A DNA stretch of 64,000 nucleotides. Origin: Burkholderia sp. (GTDB lineage Bacteria > Pseudomonadota > Gammaproteobacteria > Burkholderiales > Burkholderiaceae). The notes below the pieces were generated by a model. That model ran no database searches. It worked only from the letters and a program-made list of their open reading frames with translations, and was not told the DNA's origin. The stretch spans positions 1 to 64,000 of the forward strand of contig JAIRVP010000083.1 of NCBI GenBank assembly GCA_031253835.1, written 5' to 3'. Positions 33,974 to 45,715 of this stretch are shown piece after piece (within the stretch, counting starts at the first letter, position 1; each line of letters starts with the position of its first letter). A program made the translations under genes and the position numbers.

Positions 33974-36337
33974 TCAGGCGGCCTGCGTTGCGCGCGCAGC
34001 GCGCACCGCACTGATCGCGCGCAGGATCGACTCGCCGGTGGCCGGCGCGTCGAGCGGCGGGTTCACCTGGTAGTCGCCGACGGCGGCCACCGCGTCGCGC
34101 ACCGCGAAGAACACCGAAAAAGGCAGCAGCAGCGGCGGCTCGCCGACGGCCTTCGAGCGGTGGATGCTGTCCTCGACGTTGCGGTTCTTGAACAGCAGCA
34201 CGTTGAACTCGGGCGGCGTGTCGTTCACCGTCGGGATCTTGTACGTCGACGGCGCGTGCGTCATCAGCTTGCCGCCCTTGTTCCACCACAGCTCCTCGGT
34301 CGTCAGCCAGCCCATCCCCTGGATGAACGCGCCTTCGACCTGGCCGACGTCGAGCGCCGGGTTCAGCGACGCGCCCACGTCGTGCAGCGCATCGACGCGC
34401 AGCGTGCGCATCTCGCCCGTCAGCGTGTCGATCACGACTTCCGACACGGCCGCGCCGTACGAGTAGTAGTAGAACGGCCGGCCCTGCAGCTTCGACTGGT
34501 CCCAGTACAGCTTCGGCGTCGCGTAGAAACCGTCGGACCACAGCTGCACGCGCGCGAGGTACGCCTTCGCGATCACTTCGCCGAACGGCACGTTGTGGCC
34601 GCCGACCGACACGAAGTCGTTGCCGAACTTCACGTCGGCCGCATCGACCTTGCCGTCGCCGAACTGCTTCGCCGCGAACACCGCGAGCCGCTCGCGCAGC
34701 TGGCGCGCCGCATCCTGCGCGGCCTTGCCGTTCAGGTCCGAGCCCGTCGACGCCGCCGTCGCGGACGTGTTCGCGACCTTGCTCGTGTCGGTCGCCGTCA
34801 CGCGGATCCGGCCGAAGCGGATGCCGAGCTCGTGCGCGACGACCTGCGCGACCTTCGTGTTGAGCCCCTGCCCCATCTCCGTGCCGCCGTGGTTCACGAG
34901 CACCGAGCCGTCGGTGTAGATGTGCACCAGCGCGCCGGCCTGGTTGAAGTGCGTGACGTTGAACGCGATGCCGAACTTCACCGGCGTGATCGCGATGCCC
35001 TTCTTCAGCACCGTGTTGCGCGCGTTGAATTCGCGCACGCCCGCACGCCGGGCGCGGTAGTCGCTCGTCGCCTCGAGTTCGCCGAGCAGTTCCTGCAGCA
35101 CGTTGTCCTCGACGGTCTGCCCGTACGGCGTCACGTTGCGTTCGGTCTTGCCGTACAGGTTCGCGTAGCGGACGTCGAGCGGATCGCGGTCGAGCGAACG
35201 CGCGACGTCGTCGAGGATGTACTCGATCGCGAACGCGCCCTGCGGGCCGCCGAAGCCGCGGAACGCGGTGTTCGACTGCGTGTTGGTCTTGCCGCAGTAG
35301 CCGGCGATGTCGACGTCGCCGAGCCAGTACGCGTTGTCGAAGTGGCATACCGCGCGCGTCATCACCGGGCCCGACAGGTCGGCCGAGAAGCCGCAGCGCG
35401 ACGTCATGTCGAGCGCCACGCCGTCGATGCGGCCGTCGTCGTCGTAGCCGACGTCGAAGCGGTAATGGAAGTCGTGCCGCTTGCCGGTGATCATCATGTC
35501 GTCGTCGCGGTCCGGACGCAGCTTCACCGGACACAGCAGCTTCCATGCGGCGAGCGCCGCGCAGCACGCGAACAGGCCCGACTGCGATTCCTTGCCGCCG
35601 AAGCCGCCGCCCATCCGGCGGCATTCGACCAGCACGTTGTGCGACGCGACGCCGAGCACGTGCGCGACGAGGTGCTGCATCTCGCTCGGGTGCTGGGTCG
35701 AGCAGTACACGTGCATCCCGTCGTCGTCCTTCGGCACCGCGTAGGCGATCTGCCCTTCCAGGTAGAACTGCTCCTGGCCGCCGAGCAGCATCTCGCCCGA
35801 TTCGCGGTGCGGCGCGACGGCGAGCCGCGCGGCCGCGTCGCCGCGCGCGAGCTTCAGCGGCGGGATCACGTAGGTTTCGGCTGCGCGCGCTTCCTGCGCG
35901 GTCAGGATCGCCGGCAGTTCCTCGTAGTCGACCTGCGCGCGGCGCGCGGCGAGCCGCGCGGTTTCATGCGACGTCGCGACGACGATGAACATCGGCTGGC
36001 CGACGAACTGCACGATGCCCTTCGCGAGCACCGGGTCGTCGTGGATGATCGGGCCGCAATCGTTGACGCCCGGGATGTCGTCGGCCGTGAACACGGCGAC
36101 CACGCCCGGCGTCGCGCGCACCGCGTCGAAGTTCATCGACACGATCTTCGCGTGCGGCTTCGCCGACAGGCCGAGCGCCGCGTGCAGCGTGCCCGCGACG
36201 ACCGGAATGTCGTCGGTGTAGGTGGCACGCCCGCTGACGTGCAGGTGCGCGGATTCGTGCGCGCGCGACACGTGGACCTGCGCGGCGTCGGCTTGCGGGT
36301 CGAGGGTGCTCAGGAACGGTTCTGCTTGCTGGTTCAT
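33974..36337 (-). CDS. xdhB: Xanthine dehydrogenase, molybdopterin-binding subunit
   Basis: The 787-residue large subunit oxidises hypoxanthine and xanthine to urate. The opening domain contains GRATYTDDIPVVAGTLHAALG (aldehyde oxidase/xanthine dehydrogenase hammerhead). Molybdopterin contacts include FRGFGGPQGAFAIE, and the catalytic Glu lies in GGTEMGQGLNTKV. Length is normal for bacterial XdhB. It begins 18 bases after xdhA and abuts xdhC, so xdhABC is one operon transcribed leftward. Confidence 0.95.
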   Translation of the reverse strand: MNQQAEPFLSTLDPQADAAQVHVSRAHESAHLHVSGRATYTDDIPVVAGTLHAALGLSAKPHAKIVSMNFDAVRATPGVVAVFTADDIPGVNDCGPIIHDDPVLAKGIVQFVGQPMFIVVATSHETARLAARRAQVDYEELPAILTAQEARAAETYVIPPLKLARGDAAARLAVAPHRESGEMLLGGQEQFYLEGQIAYAVPKDDDGMHVYCSTQHPSEMQHLVAHVLGVASHNVLVECRRMGGGFGGKESQSGLFACCAALAAWKLLCPVKLRPDRDDDMMITGKRHDFHYRFDVGYDDDGRIDGVALDMTSRCGFSADLSGPVMTRAVCHFDNAYWLGDVDIAGYCGKTNTQSNTAFRGFGGPQGAFAIEYILDDVARSLDRDPLDVRYANLYGKTERNVTPYGQTVEDNVLQELLGELEATSDYRARRAGVREFNARNTVLKKGIAITPVKFGIAFNVTHFNQAGALVHIYTDGSVLVNHGGTEMGQGLNTKVAQVVAHELGIRFGRIRVTATDTSKVANTSATAASTGSDLNGKAAQDAARQLRERLAVFAAKQFGDGKVDAADVKFGNDFVSVGGHNVPFGEVIAKAYLARVQLWSDGFYATPKLYWDQSKLQGRPFYYYSYGAAVSEVVIDTLTGEMRTLRVDALHDVGASLNPALDVGQVEGAFIQGMGWLTTEELWWNKGGKLMTHAPSTYKIPTVNDTPPEFNVLLFKNRNVEDSIHRSKAVGEPPLLLPFSVFFAVRDAVAAVGDYQVNPPLDAPATGESILRAISAVRAARATQAA

Positions 36338-36355
36338 TTTCGGTGTTCTCCGTCT

Positions 36356-37900
<1,545 letters not shown>

Positions 37901-38238
37901 GTCTCTATGGTTCTTCAAATGGGGGGCAAGGCGGCCTGCGCGGAGCGCCTGACCGACGTTTTTCTGACAGTTTGCACGCTATCACCATCAAATTCCGCAA
38001 CCCATAGCCCATCACGCATGGGGCCCATATAACTGCCGCGATATGAGCGCCGGGGCCGCTCGGCGCCCTTTCCGCACGGTGCGCTGCGCCCGTTTCCGAC
38101 GCCCCCGCCACCGTCCGCCATCGTCGAAAAAAGGTCGCGATTAACTAAATGGTACCTGCGTGAAAACCAGTTCCATGGGAAAATCCCGATTCCCTTTTTC
38201 GCCGTCTTCCGTCCGTTTCGTTCATTCGTTCCGACCCC
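37901..38238. other. Divergent promoter region of xdhA and an MFS gene
   Basis: This 338-base region separates xdhA from the rightward MFS gene. No regulator gene, no recognisable operator and no plausible small ORF were found. Confidence 0.5.
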
Positions 38239-39453
38239 ATGTCCACCGATTCCGCCACACCGCCGCGCAGCGGGTTCGCGGTCACGCTGCAAATCGTGTC
38301 CGTCGTCTGCTTCACGTTCATCTGCTACCTGACCATCGGCCTGCCGCTCGCGGTGCTGCCGGGCTTCGTCCATGACGACCTCGGCTTTTCCGCGATCGTC
38401 GCGGGCGGCGCGATCAGCGTCCAGTACTTCGCGACGCTCGCATCGCGGCCGCTCGCCGGGCGCCTGGCCGATACGCTCGGCCCGAAGCAGACGGTGCTGC
38501 GCGGGCTGATCGGCTGCGGCGCGTCGGGCGTGCTGCTGCTCGTCGCGCTGCTGCTCGCGCACTGGCCGGTCGCGAGCCTCGTGCTGCTGGTCGCGAGCCG
38601 GCTCGTGCTCGGCGTCGGCGAAAGCCTGTGCGGCACCGGCGCGATCCTGTGGGGCATCGGCCGCGTCGGCGTCACGCACAACGCGAAGGTGATCTCGTGG
38701 AACGGCATCGCGACCTACGGCGCGCTCGCGCTCGGCGCACCGGTCGGCGTCGCGATCGCGAATACGCTGAACCCGGCGCTGATCGGCGTGATCGTGATCG
38801 CGCTGGCCGCGATCGGCTTCTACCTCGCGCGCCTGATCGCGTCGGTGCCGCTCGTGCACGGCGAACGGATGTCGTACGCGAGCGTGTTCACGCGCGTGCT
38901 GCCGCACGGCCTCGGCCTCGCGCTCGGCTCGGCCGGCTTCGGCTCGATCGCGACCTTCGTCACGCTGTACTACGCGGCGCGCCACTGGCCGAACGCCGCG
39001 CTGTCGCTGACCGTGTTCGGCACGCTGTTCATCGGCGCGCGCCTGCTGTTCGCGAACACGATCAAGACCTACGGCGGCTTCCGCGTCGCGATCGTGTCGT
39101 TCGCGTTCGAATGTTCGGGCCTGTTGCTGCTGTGGCTCGCGCCCGTGCCGCACATCGCGCTCGTCGGCGCCGCGCTGACGGGCTTCGGCTTCGCGCTGAT
39201 CTTCCCGGCGCTCGGCGTCGAGGCCGTCGCGCTCGTGCCGCCCGCAAGCCGCGGCGCGGCGCTGTCCGCGTATTCGGTGTTCCTCGACCTGTCGCTCGGC
39301 ATCACGGGCCCGCTCGCCGGCTACGTCGCGGGCGCGTTCGGCTATCCGCAGGTGTTCCTGTTCGCGGCGGTGGCGGCCGCTGCAGGCGTCGCGCTGTCGA
39401 TGGTGCTGTACCAGCGGCAGGCGCGCGTCGCAGGAAGCGGCGCAGCAGCCTGA
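38239..39453 (+). CDS. MFS transporter of the YfcJ/YhhS type
   Basis: 404 residues with about 12 hydrophobic segments. Motif A is SRPLAGRLADTLGPKQTVLRG. The sequence pattern (TFICYLTIGLPLAVLPGFVHDDLGFSAIVAGGAISVQYFATL) is that of the UPF0226/YfcJ-YhhS family of presumed arabinose or drug exporters. It is inner-membrane, proton-driven and monocistronic, closed by a strong terminator. The substrate is unknown. Confidence 0.9.
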   Translation: MSTDSATPPRSGFAVTLQIVSVVCFTFICYLTIGLPLAVLPGFVHDDLGFSAIVAGGAISVQYFATLASRPLAGRLADTLGPKQTVLRGLIGCGASGVLLLVALLLAHWPVASLVLLVASRLVLGVGESLCGTGAILWGIGRVGVTHNAKVISWNGIATYGALALGAPVGVAIANTLNPALIGVIVIALAAIGFYLARLIASVPLVHGERMSYASVFTRVLPHGLGLALGSAGFGSIATFVTLYYAARHWPNAALSLTVFGTLFIGARLLFANTIKTYGGFRVAIVSFAFECSGLLLLWLAPVPHIALVGAALTGFGFALIFPALGVEAVALVPPASRGAALSAYSVFLDLSLGITGPLAGYVAGAFGYPQVFLFAAVAAAAGVALSMVLYQRQARVAGSGAAA

Positions 39454-39518
39454 CCACCACGCTGCGCATCGCATGGCAGCCGGTCGCGCACCTCGCGCCG
39501 CCGGCGCCCCAAAAGAAG

Positions 39519-39545
39519 ACGCCCGCATCGCGCGGGCGTTTTTTT
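39519..39545. terminator. Bidirectional rho-independent terminator
   Basis: The stem ACGCCCGC/GCGGGCGT is followed by TTTTTTT on the plus strand and flanked by AAAAGAAG on the left, so it can end both the MFS gene and the convergent EamA gene. Confidence 0.9.
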
Positions 39546-39574
39546 ATCCGTGGGCCGGACGGCCGCGGAGAAGC

Positions 39575-40468
39575 TCAGGTCGCCGTCCGCAGGAACAGCC
39601 GGCGCGTCAGGTCGAACGCGACGAGGTTGCCGGCCACCACGAGCAGCAGCCCGACCACCGCGAGCGGCGACCACTGGTAGCCCTCGAACACCGTCGACAC
39701 GGCCAGCGCGACGATCGGAAACAACACCGTGCAGTACGCGGCGCGCTCCGGCCCGATCCGGCCGACGAGCGTCAGGTACGCGGTGAAGCCGATCACCGAG
39801 CCCGGCACGGCGAGGTACACGAGCGCACCGAGATAGCGCGGGCTCGTGTCGAGCATGAACGGCACCCCGGCCACCGCACTGCCGACGGTCAGGATCGCCG
39901 CGCCGATCAGCATCGCCCAGCCGTTGGTCACGAGCGGGTGCAGCCCCATCGACTGCATCCGGCTCGACAGCAGGTTGCCGATCGAGAAGCACATCGTGCC
40001 CGCAAACGCGATCGCGAGCCCCGTCCAGGTCGCGTGATCGTCGAGATGGCCGGCCATCTGCTGCCAGAACAGGCACGCGATGCCGGTCAGCCCGAGCAAT
40101 GCGCCGGCGATCGCCGACGGCCGCAGCGGGCGGCCCATGAACAGCCGGCCGTTGATCGAGTTCAGGAGCGGCGCGGTCGAGAAGATCACCGCGACGAGGC
40201 CGCTCGGCACGACCTGCTCCGCATAGTAGAAGCACAGGAAGTTCAGGCAGAACAGCGCGAAGCCCTGCGCGACGAGAAAGCGCCACGCTTCGCGCGGCGG
40301 GCGCACCGGCCGGCGCATCACGCGCAGCAGCGCGAACAGCACGGCGGCCGCGAGCCAGAAGCGCCAGGCGATCGACACGGGCGGCGGCACCGCGCCGAGC
40401 TGCCACTTGATCGCGATCCAGGTGGTGCCCCAGATCAGCACGGTGACGAAATAAAGCGACAGGTTCAT
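39575..40468 (-). CDS. EamA/DMT-family transporter
   Basis: A membrane protein of 297 residues with ten hydrophobic segments in two EamA halves. The first half begins YFVTVLIWGTTWIAIKWQLG, and the second half includes NLLSSRMQSMGLHPLVTNGWAMLIGA. The family exports amino acids, nucleosides or other metabolites. It is divergent from an AraC-type regulator 134 bases away, which may control it. Confidence 0.9.
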   Translation of the reverse strand: MNLSLYFVTVLIWGTTWIAIKWQLGAVPPPVSIAWRFWLAAAVLFALLRVMRRPVRPPREAWRFLVAQGFALFCLNFLCFYYAEQVVPSGLVAVIFSTAPLLNSINGRLFMGRPLRPSAIAGALLGLTGIACLFWQQMAGHLDDHATWTGLAIAFAGTMCFSIGNLLSSRMQSMGLHPLVTNGWAMLIGAAILTVGSAVAGVPFMLDTSPRYLGALVYLAVPGSVIGFTAYLTLVGRIGPERAAYCTVLFPIVALAVSTVFEGYQWSPLAVVGLLLVVAGNLVAFDLTRRLFLRTAT

Positions 40469-40602
40469 GGCGGCAATCCGGACAATCGGGTGAATCGGGA
40501 TCCCGACTATGCCGTCGCGCGGCGCGGGCCGATTGTCCGGAATTGCGGTCTTTTTCGGGACGCCGCACGTGCTGCCGCGTGCCCGCTTATACTCGGCCCA
40601 TC

Positions 40603-41538
40603 ATGAGCGTCTCCCTCTCCGCCCCGCCCGTCGACCACGCCGCCGCCCTGGCCGGCGGCGATCTGCCGTTCGGCCTGCAGTCGGTCTGCCGCACGCTCGC
40701 CGACGCGAACGCGACGCTCGAGCGCTTCGCGTGGCTCGGCGACCATCTGGCGATCGCCGAATGGACGCGGATCACCGACGAAAGCGAGACGATCTACGAG
40801 CAGCCCGGCCACCACACGCTGTCGTGCTACCTCGACGGCGGCTACCGGACCGAGCGCCAGCGCGTGCCGCGCTACGGCGCGCCGAGCCTGCTGTGCGCGC
40901 TGCCGGGCGACCATGAATCGCGCTGGTGGGTGCGCGGCGAGATGCACTTCATCCACCTGTATTTCCTGCCCGAGCACTTCACGCAGCGCGCGATCCGCGA
41001 GCTCGACCGCGAGCCGCGCGAACTGAAGCTCGCCGATCGCACCTATTTCGAGGATGCGCGCGTCGCCGCGCTGCTGCGCTCGCTCGCGCTCGACGGCTGG
41101 GACGATGCCGACGAGCGGCTGCGCGTGAACGAGACCGCGCACGAAGTGCTGAGCCTGCTGCTGCGCGGGCAGAGCACGACGCGCACCGACACGACGTTCC
41201 GCGGCGGGCTCGCGCCGGCCGTGCGCCGCCGCGTGCGCGACTACATCGACACGTATCTCACGCAGCCGTTGACGCTCGGCGAACTGGCCGAGGTCGCCGC
41301 GCTGTCCGAATACCACTTCTCGCGGATGTTCCGGCTGTCGTTCGGCCGCGCGCCGCACGCGTGGGTGGCCGAGCAGCGCCTCGCCCGGGCGCGCGAACTG
41401 CTGCGCACGACGGCGCTGCCGCTCGCGCAGGTCGCGGCCGACTGCGGCTACGCGAACGCCGGCCACTTCAGCCATCGCTTTCGCGATGCGCACGGCACGA
41501 CGCCGAATACGTACCGGCGCGCGATGCAGGGCCGCTGA
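40603..41538 (+). CDS. AraC-family transcriptional regulator
   Basis: A 311-residue regulator. The C-terminal pair of helix-turn-helix motifs is LTLGELAEVAALSEYHFSRMFRLSFGRAPHAWVAEQRLARA and LPLAQVAADCGYANAGHFSHRFRDAHGTTPNTYRR. The N-terminal ~190 residues form a cupin-like sensor with an HHTLSCYLDGGY strand. I chose ATG 40603 because the upstream in-frame ATG at 40543 adds a non-conserved, Arg/Cys-rich extension. Divergent from the EamA transporter. Confidence 0.9.
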   Translation: MSVSLSAPPVDHAAALAGGDLPFGLQSVCRTLADANATLERFAWLGDHLAIAEWTRITDESETIYEQPGHHTLSCYLDGGYRTERQRVPRYGAPSLLCALPGDHESRWWVRGEMHFIHLYFLPEHFTQRAIRELDREPRELKLADRTYFEDARVAALLRSLALDGWDDADERLRVNETAHEVLSLLLRGQSTTRTDTTFRGGLAPAVRRRVRDYIDTYLTQPLTLGELAEVAALSEYHFSRMFRLSFGRAPHAWVAEQRLARARELLRTTALPLAQVAADCGYANAGHFSHRFRDAHGTTPNTYRRAMQGR

Positions 41539-41565
41539 GCGCGGCCCCTTGCCCCGCTGTCCCGC

Positions 41566-42777
41566 TTACGCGCCGCGCCGGGACAGTTCCTGTTCGAGCG
41601 CCGCGACGCCGGCCGGCAGGTCGACCGGTACCTTCAGGTCGACCATCGTGCGGCCGAACGCATGCAGCGTGCGGAACAGGTTGTGTTCGCGGCACTGCTC
41701 GCCCATCTGCCCGATCCGCACGATCGGCAACCCGAACGAGCCCGAGATCTCGACCTGGTACTGCTTCGAGATGTGGCCGCAGACCATTCCGGGCGTAAGC
41801 CCTTCCGGCGTCTCGATCCCGACCACCGAATTGAGCCGGCAGTCCTTCGGCGCATAGAGCTTGAGCCCCATCGACTCGACACCCGCCTGCAGCGCGAGCG
41901 AGCAGCGCAGATGGCGGGCGAAGCGGCTTTCGAGCGTCTCCGCGCAGACGAGCCGCAGCGCCTCGTGCAGCGCGAGCACGCCCGACACGGGCGCCGTGTA
42001 GTGATAGCCGGCGTTGTGCCAGAAGTTCTCCGCGAGCGCCATGTCGAGGCACCAGTGCGCATTCGGCTCGGTGCGATGTTTCATGCGCTCCCACGCGGCG
42101 TCGGAGAATGCGATCAGCGACACGCCCGGGATCGACGACAAGCCCTTCTGGCCGCCGGTGATCACCGCGTCGATGCCCCACGCGTCCATCTCGAGCGGCA
42201 TCGTCGACAGCGTGCACACCGCGTCGACGACGACCAGCGCGCCGGCCGCCTTCGCGAGCGCCGCGATGTCGCGCAGGTCGCGATTCCACACCGTGTTCGA
42301 CGTCTCGCCCTGCACGATCGTGACGATCTCGGGCCGCTCGCGCGCGATCGCATCCGCGATCTCGTCGAGGCTCGCGACCGCACGGTCGGCCACTTCGAGC
42401 GTCGCGACGTCGGCGCCGACGCGCGTGGCCATCTCGGCCATCCGCGCGCTGAAGAAGCCGTTGCGGATCGACAGCACGCGCGTGCCGCGCCACGCGAGGT
42501 TCGAGATCGCCATCTCCATCGCGGCCGAACCGGGGCCCGCGACGCCGAGCACCCACTTCGTGCGGGTCTGGAATACGTAGCGCGCCATCTCCTTCACCTG
42601 CTCGATGATCTTCGCCATCGTCGCGCCGAGGTGGTTGATCACGATCGTGTTCGCCTTCGCGACGGCGGCCGGGATCGGAACCGGGCCGGCCCCCATCATC
42701 AGCAGCGGTTCTTCGGGCAGGATCGCGTCGAGCGGCACGACGACGGGACAGGGAATCGGCGAGTAATCGATGGACAT
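41566..42777 (-). CDS. Class V aminotransferase (alanine/serine-glyoxylate type)
   Basis: A PLP enzyme of 403 residues. The substrate-entry segment LLMMGAGPVPIPAAV opens the fold, and the Schiff-base Lys lies in TGGQKGLSSIPGVS. The family (AGT, PucG) transfers amino groups from serine, alanine or ureidoglycine to glyoxylate or pyruvate. Xanthine dehydrogenase genes lie 4 kb away, so a purine-linked (S)-ureidoglycine-glyoxylate aminotransferase role is possible but unproven. ATG 42777 (MSIDYSPIPCP) was chosen; longer in-frame starts add an unrelated Arg/Cys-rich stretch. Confidence 0.87.
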   Translation of the reverse strand: MSIDYSPIPCPVVVPLDAILPEEPLLMMGAGPVPIPAAVAKANTIVINHLGATMAKIIEQVKEMARYVFQTRTKWVLGVAGPGSAAMEMAISNLAWRGTRVLSIRNGFFSARMAEMATRVGADVATLEVADRAVASLDEIADAIARERPEIVTIVQGETSNTVWNRDLRDIAALAKAAGALVVVDAVCTLSTMPLEMDAWGIDAVITGGQKGLSSIPGVSLIAFSDAAWERMKHRTEPNAHWCLDMALAENFWHNAGYHYTAPVSGVLALHEALRLVCAETLESRFARHLRCSLALQAGVESMGLKLYAPKDCRLNSVVGIETPEGLTPGMVCGHISKQYQVEISGSFGLPIVRIGQMGEQCREHNLFRTLHAFGRTMVDLKVPVDLPAGVAALEQELSRRGA

Positions 42778-43530
42778 GGCTGGCAAGAGGTGAGGAAAGG
42801 AAATGCACGGATGCTCGCCGCACTGCATGGCGAACTGATCGATCATTCCGCGTTCCGCGGCCTCGCGCAAGAGGCACACGCGGCCGGACAGCGCGGCGGT
42901 GGCCCGGTCGCCGGACCGGGCCACCCGGCCGCGTGCGTATTGCACGATGGCCCTCCTGATTGAAAAGGGATTGCCGGCCGGTTGCGAAACGGTTCCATTC
43001 GGCTTCCGCCTGCGCGATTTTCTTCGCCAATAACGCCGCGATTCGACGAGGCCGACGGTTTGCGACGACTTTTGTGCCGAATGGAATAGATCGGCTACCC
43101 GATAAAAACCGCCGCGCGGAATGCGATACGCAATATCAGCGCATGTCCGAAAACATCCATTATCGCGGCATGTATTGGGGATCGACTCCTCAAATTAACG
43201 AAACCACGCCATCCGAATCACACGCAACCCATTGATTAACATAAACAATATTCATCAACTCAGCGCATACTCCAATACCGCGTCAGATTTGCATGGCACG
43301 CACATGCTGCACCGCAACGCTTAACCGTTACCCGCGATTTCGATTTTCCGCAACCCGCCCCTTTTCTCAGGTTGACGGATATAGGTTCTGTATTGAACAA
43401 TCATCTGCGGAATCGAAAAAAACGATTTTTCGATACGAGGGATAACTGGGTGCCGCGCGATGTGCTTTCGAGGCCACGCGGCGAAAAATCACAACCATAA
43501 TCAATCAACCGGGCCAGAAATACGCAAGCC
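42778..43530. other. Long divergent intergenic region with AT-rich inverted repeat
   Basis: About 750 bases of low GC separate the aminotransferase from the LysR gene. An inverted repeat, ATCGAAAAA and TTTTTCGAT with five bases between, sits at 43412-43434, 97 bases upstream of the LysR start. A 91-codon frame at 42960-43235 has no start signal and I do not call it. No RNA gene is recognised. Confidence 0.5.
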
Positions 43531-44514
43531 ATGAACCAGATTCAGACCATGCGTGTATTCGTCTGCGTCGCCGAGCAGCAAAGCTTCCGGCGCGCGGCGC
43601 ACCATCTCGGCGTGTCCAATGCACTCGTCACGCGTTCGATCGCGATGCTCGAGGGCCACCTGAACACACGGCTGATCCACCGCACCACGCGCAACCTGTC
43701 GCTCACCGAGGCCGGCGTGCGCTACCTCGACGGCTGCCGTGCGCTGCTCGAGGAATTCGACCACCTCGAGTCGTCCGTCGCGCACGCCGTGCGCGAGCCG
43801 GCCGGCACGCTGCGCGTCGTCGCGTCGGGGCTGCTGTCGCCGCTGGCGCTGACGCCGCTCGTCAGCAGCTTCCGGCACCGCTACCCCGAACTGCGCGTGC
43901 AGCTGACCGTCGCCGAAGGGCCGCTCGACGTGCTCGATTCGGGCTACGACGTCGGCATCGTCACGGGCAACCGGCTCGACGGCAACCCGTCGCTGATAGG
44001 CCATGCGCTCGCGCCGAATCCGTTCGTCGCATGCGCGGCGCCGGCCTATCTCGACCGGCGCGGCGAGCCGCGCGCGCCCGACGACCTGCCGGGCCACGAC
44101 TGGGTCACGCTCGCGCCGCACCAGCACGCGCCGTCGTGGCAGCTCGTCGGCCACGACGGCGTCGCGCATTCGGTCACGGTGCGCCCGGCGTGCACGGTCA
44201 ACCAGCTCGCCCTGGTCCACGCAGCGGCCGTGGCCGGTGCCGGCATCGCGGTGCTGCCCGAGCCGTGCGTCGCCGACGCGCTCAACAGCGGCACGCTCGT
44301 CCGGCTGCTGGCCGGCTACCGAATCGACGATCCCGACACGCAGTTGTCGCTCGTCTACCCGAACCGCCAGTACGTGCCGGCCCGCACGCGCAGCTTCGTC
44401 GAGCACGCGCTGGACCACTTCAGCGCGCAGCCGACTCGCGACCGGGCAGACTACGGCTTCCTGCGGCCGCCGCGCGGTCCCGAACGATCCGACATCGTCA
44501 CGGGGCTGCAGTAA
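43531..44514 (+). CDS. LysR-family transcriptional regulator
   Basis: 327 residues. The DNA-binding helix-turn-helix is MRVFVCVAEQQSFRRAAHHLGVSNALVTRSIAMLEGHLNTRLIHRTTRNLSLTEAG, and the rest is the LysR effector-binding domain of the CrgA-like branch. It lies 30 bases upstream of the D-lactate dehydrogenase gene on the same strand, so it may be co-transcribed with it and regulate it (inference). Confidence 0.92.
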   Translation: MNQIQTMRVFVCVAEQQSFRRAAHHLGVSNALVTRSIAMLEGHLNTRLIHRTTRNLSLTEAGVRYLDGCRALLEEFDHLESSVAHAVREPAGTLRVVASGLLSPLALTPLVSSFRHRYPELRVQLTVAEGPLDVLDSGYDVGIVTGNRLDGNPSLIGHALAPNPFVACAAPAYLDRRGEPRAPDDLPGHDWVTLAPHQHAPSWQLVGHDGVAHSVTVRPACTVNQLALVHAAAVAGAGIAVLPEPCVADALNSGTLVRLLAGYRIDDPDTQLSLVYPNRQYVPARTRSFVEHALDHFSAQPTRDRADYGFLRPPRGPERSDIVTGLQ

Positions 44515-44544
44515 ACTGCGCGCGTCAGCCATCGGAGGTGCAGC

Positions 44545-45543
44545 GTGCGCGTGATCCTGTTCAGCAGCCGGCAGTACGACGACGATTCGTTTACCGCCGC
44601 CAACCGGCAGTTCGGCTATCGGCTGCACTTCCAGGCGTCGCACCTCGACGCGGAAACCGCGATCCTCGCGCACGGCTATGAAGTCGTGTGCCCGTTCGTC
44701 AACGACACCGTCGACGCGGCCGTGCTCGAGCGGCTCGCCGACGGCGGCACGCGGCTGATCGCGCTGCGCTCGGCCGGCTTCAACCATGTCGACCTCGCGG
44801 CCGCCGAGCGGCTCGGCATCACGGTCGTGCGCGTGCCCGCGTATTCGCCGCATGCGGTCGCCGAGCACGCGGTCGCGTTGATCCTCGCGCTCAACCGCCG
44901 GCTGCCGCGCGCGGTCGCGCGCACCCGCGAGGGCGACTTCTCGCTGAACGGCCTGCTCGGCTTCGACCTGCACGGCAAGACCGTCGGCGTGATCGGCACC
45001 GGCATCATCGGCAGCGTGTTCGCGAAGATCATGATGGGCTTCGGGATGCACGTGCTCGCGCACTCGGTGCCGCCGTACAACGACGAGCTGATCGCGTTCG
45101 GCGCGCGCTACGTCGAGCTCGACGAGCTGCTGCACCACGCCGACATCGTCAGCCTGCACTGCCCGCTGCTGCCGTCCACCCACCATCTGATCAACGAGCG
45201 GACGCTCGCGCGGATGAAGCACGGCGCGATGCTGATCAATACCGGCCGCGGCGGCCTCGTCGATGCACAGGCGCTGGTCGACGCGCTCAAGAGCGGCCAG
45301 CTCGGCCACCTCGGGCTCGACGTGTACGAAGAGGAAAGCGGGCTGTTCTTCGAGGATCACTCCGACCTGCCGCTGCAGGACGACGTGCTCGCACGCCTGC
45401 TGACGTTCCCGAACGTGATCGTCACGTCGCACCAGGCGTTCTTCACGCGCGAGGCGCTCGCCGAGATCGCGCATACGACACTGCTGAACATCGAGGCGTG
45501 GCATGCAGGCACGCCGCAGAACGCCGTGATGGCAAACCGCTGA
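44545..45543 (+). CDS. ldhA: D-lactate dehydrogenase (fermentative, NAD-dependent)
   Basis: 332 residues, close in layout to E. coli LdhA. The start SSRQYDDDSFTAANRQFGY aligns with its N-terminus. The catalytic Arg lies in IALRSAGFNHVDL, the NAD-binding GxGxxG in GVIGTGIIGSVFAKIMMGFGM, and the catalytic His in VTSHQAFFT. It reduces pyruvate to D-lactate in the cytoplasm. The start is a GTG with a GGAGG site 7 bases upstream. Confidence 0.92.
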   Translation: MRVILFSSRQYDDDSFTAANRQFGYRLHFQASHLDAETAILAHGYEVVCPFVNDTVDAAVLERLADGGTRLIALRSAGFNHVDLAAAERLGITVVRVPAYSPHAVAEHAVALILALNRRLPRAVARTREGDFSLNGLLGFDLHGKTVGVIGTGIIGSVFAKIMMGFGMHVLAHSVPPYNDELIAFGARYVELDELLHHADIVSLHCPLLPSTHHLINERTLARMKHGAMLINTGRGGLVDAQALVDALKSGQLGHLGLDVYEEESGLFFEDHSDLPLQDDVLARLLTFPNVIVTSHQAFFTREALAEIAHTTLLNIEAWHAGTPQNAVMANR

Positions 45544-45715
45544 GAAACGGCCCATTTGACGGCCGGCAGCGCACTCGCAATCGTTTGCTTGTGCGCACCG
45601 CTGCGCACTGCACTCGTCGTCATCAACAATTCCGCGCTTTGTTTCGATTGAAGTAACGTTTCGTGCGCGCGGTCTGCTATCGTTGCGCCGACGTCCTCCC
45701 CTGCTTTTGCCGCTC

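Noticed and set aside
42960..43235. Possible 91-residue small gene in the long intergenic region
   Set aside because: No ribosome site, atypical composition and no recognisable motif.
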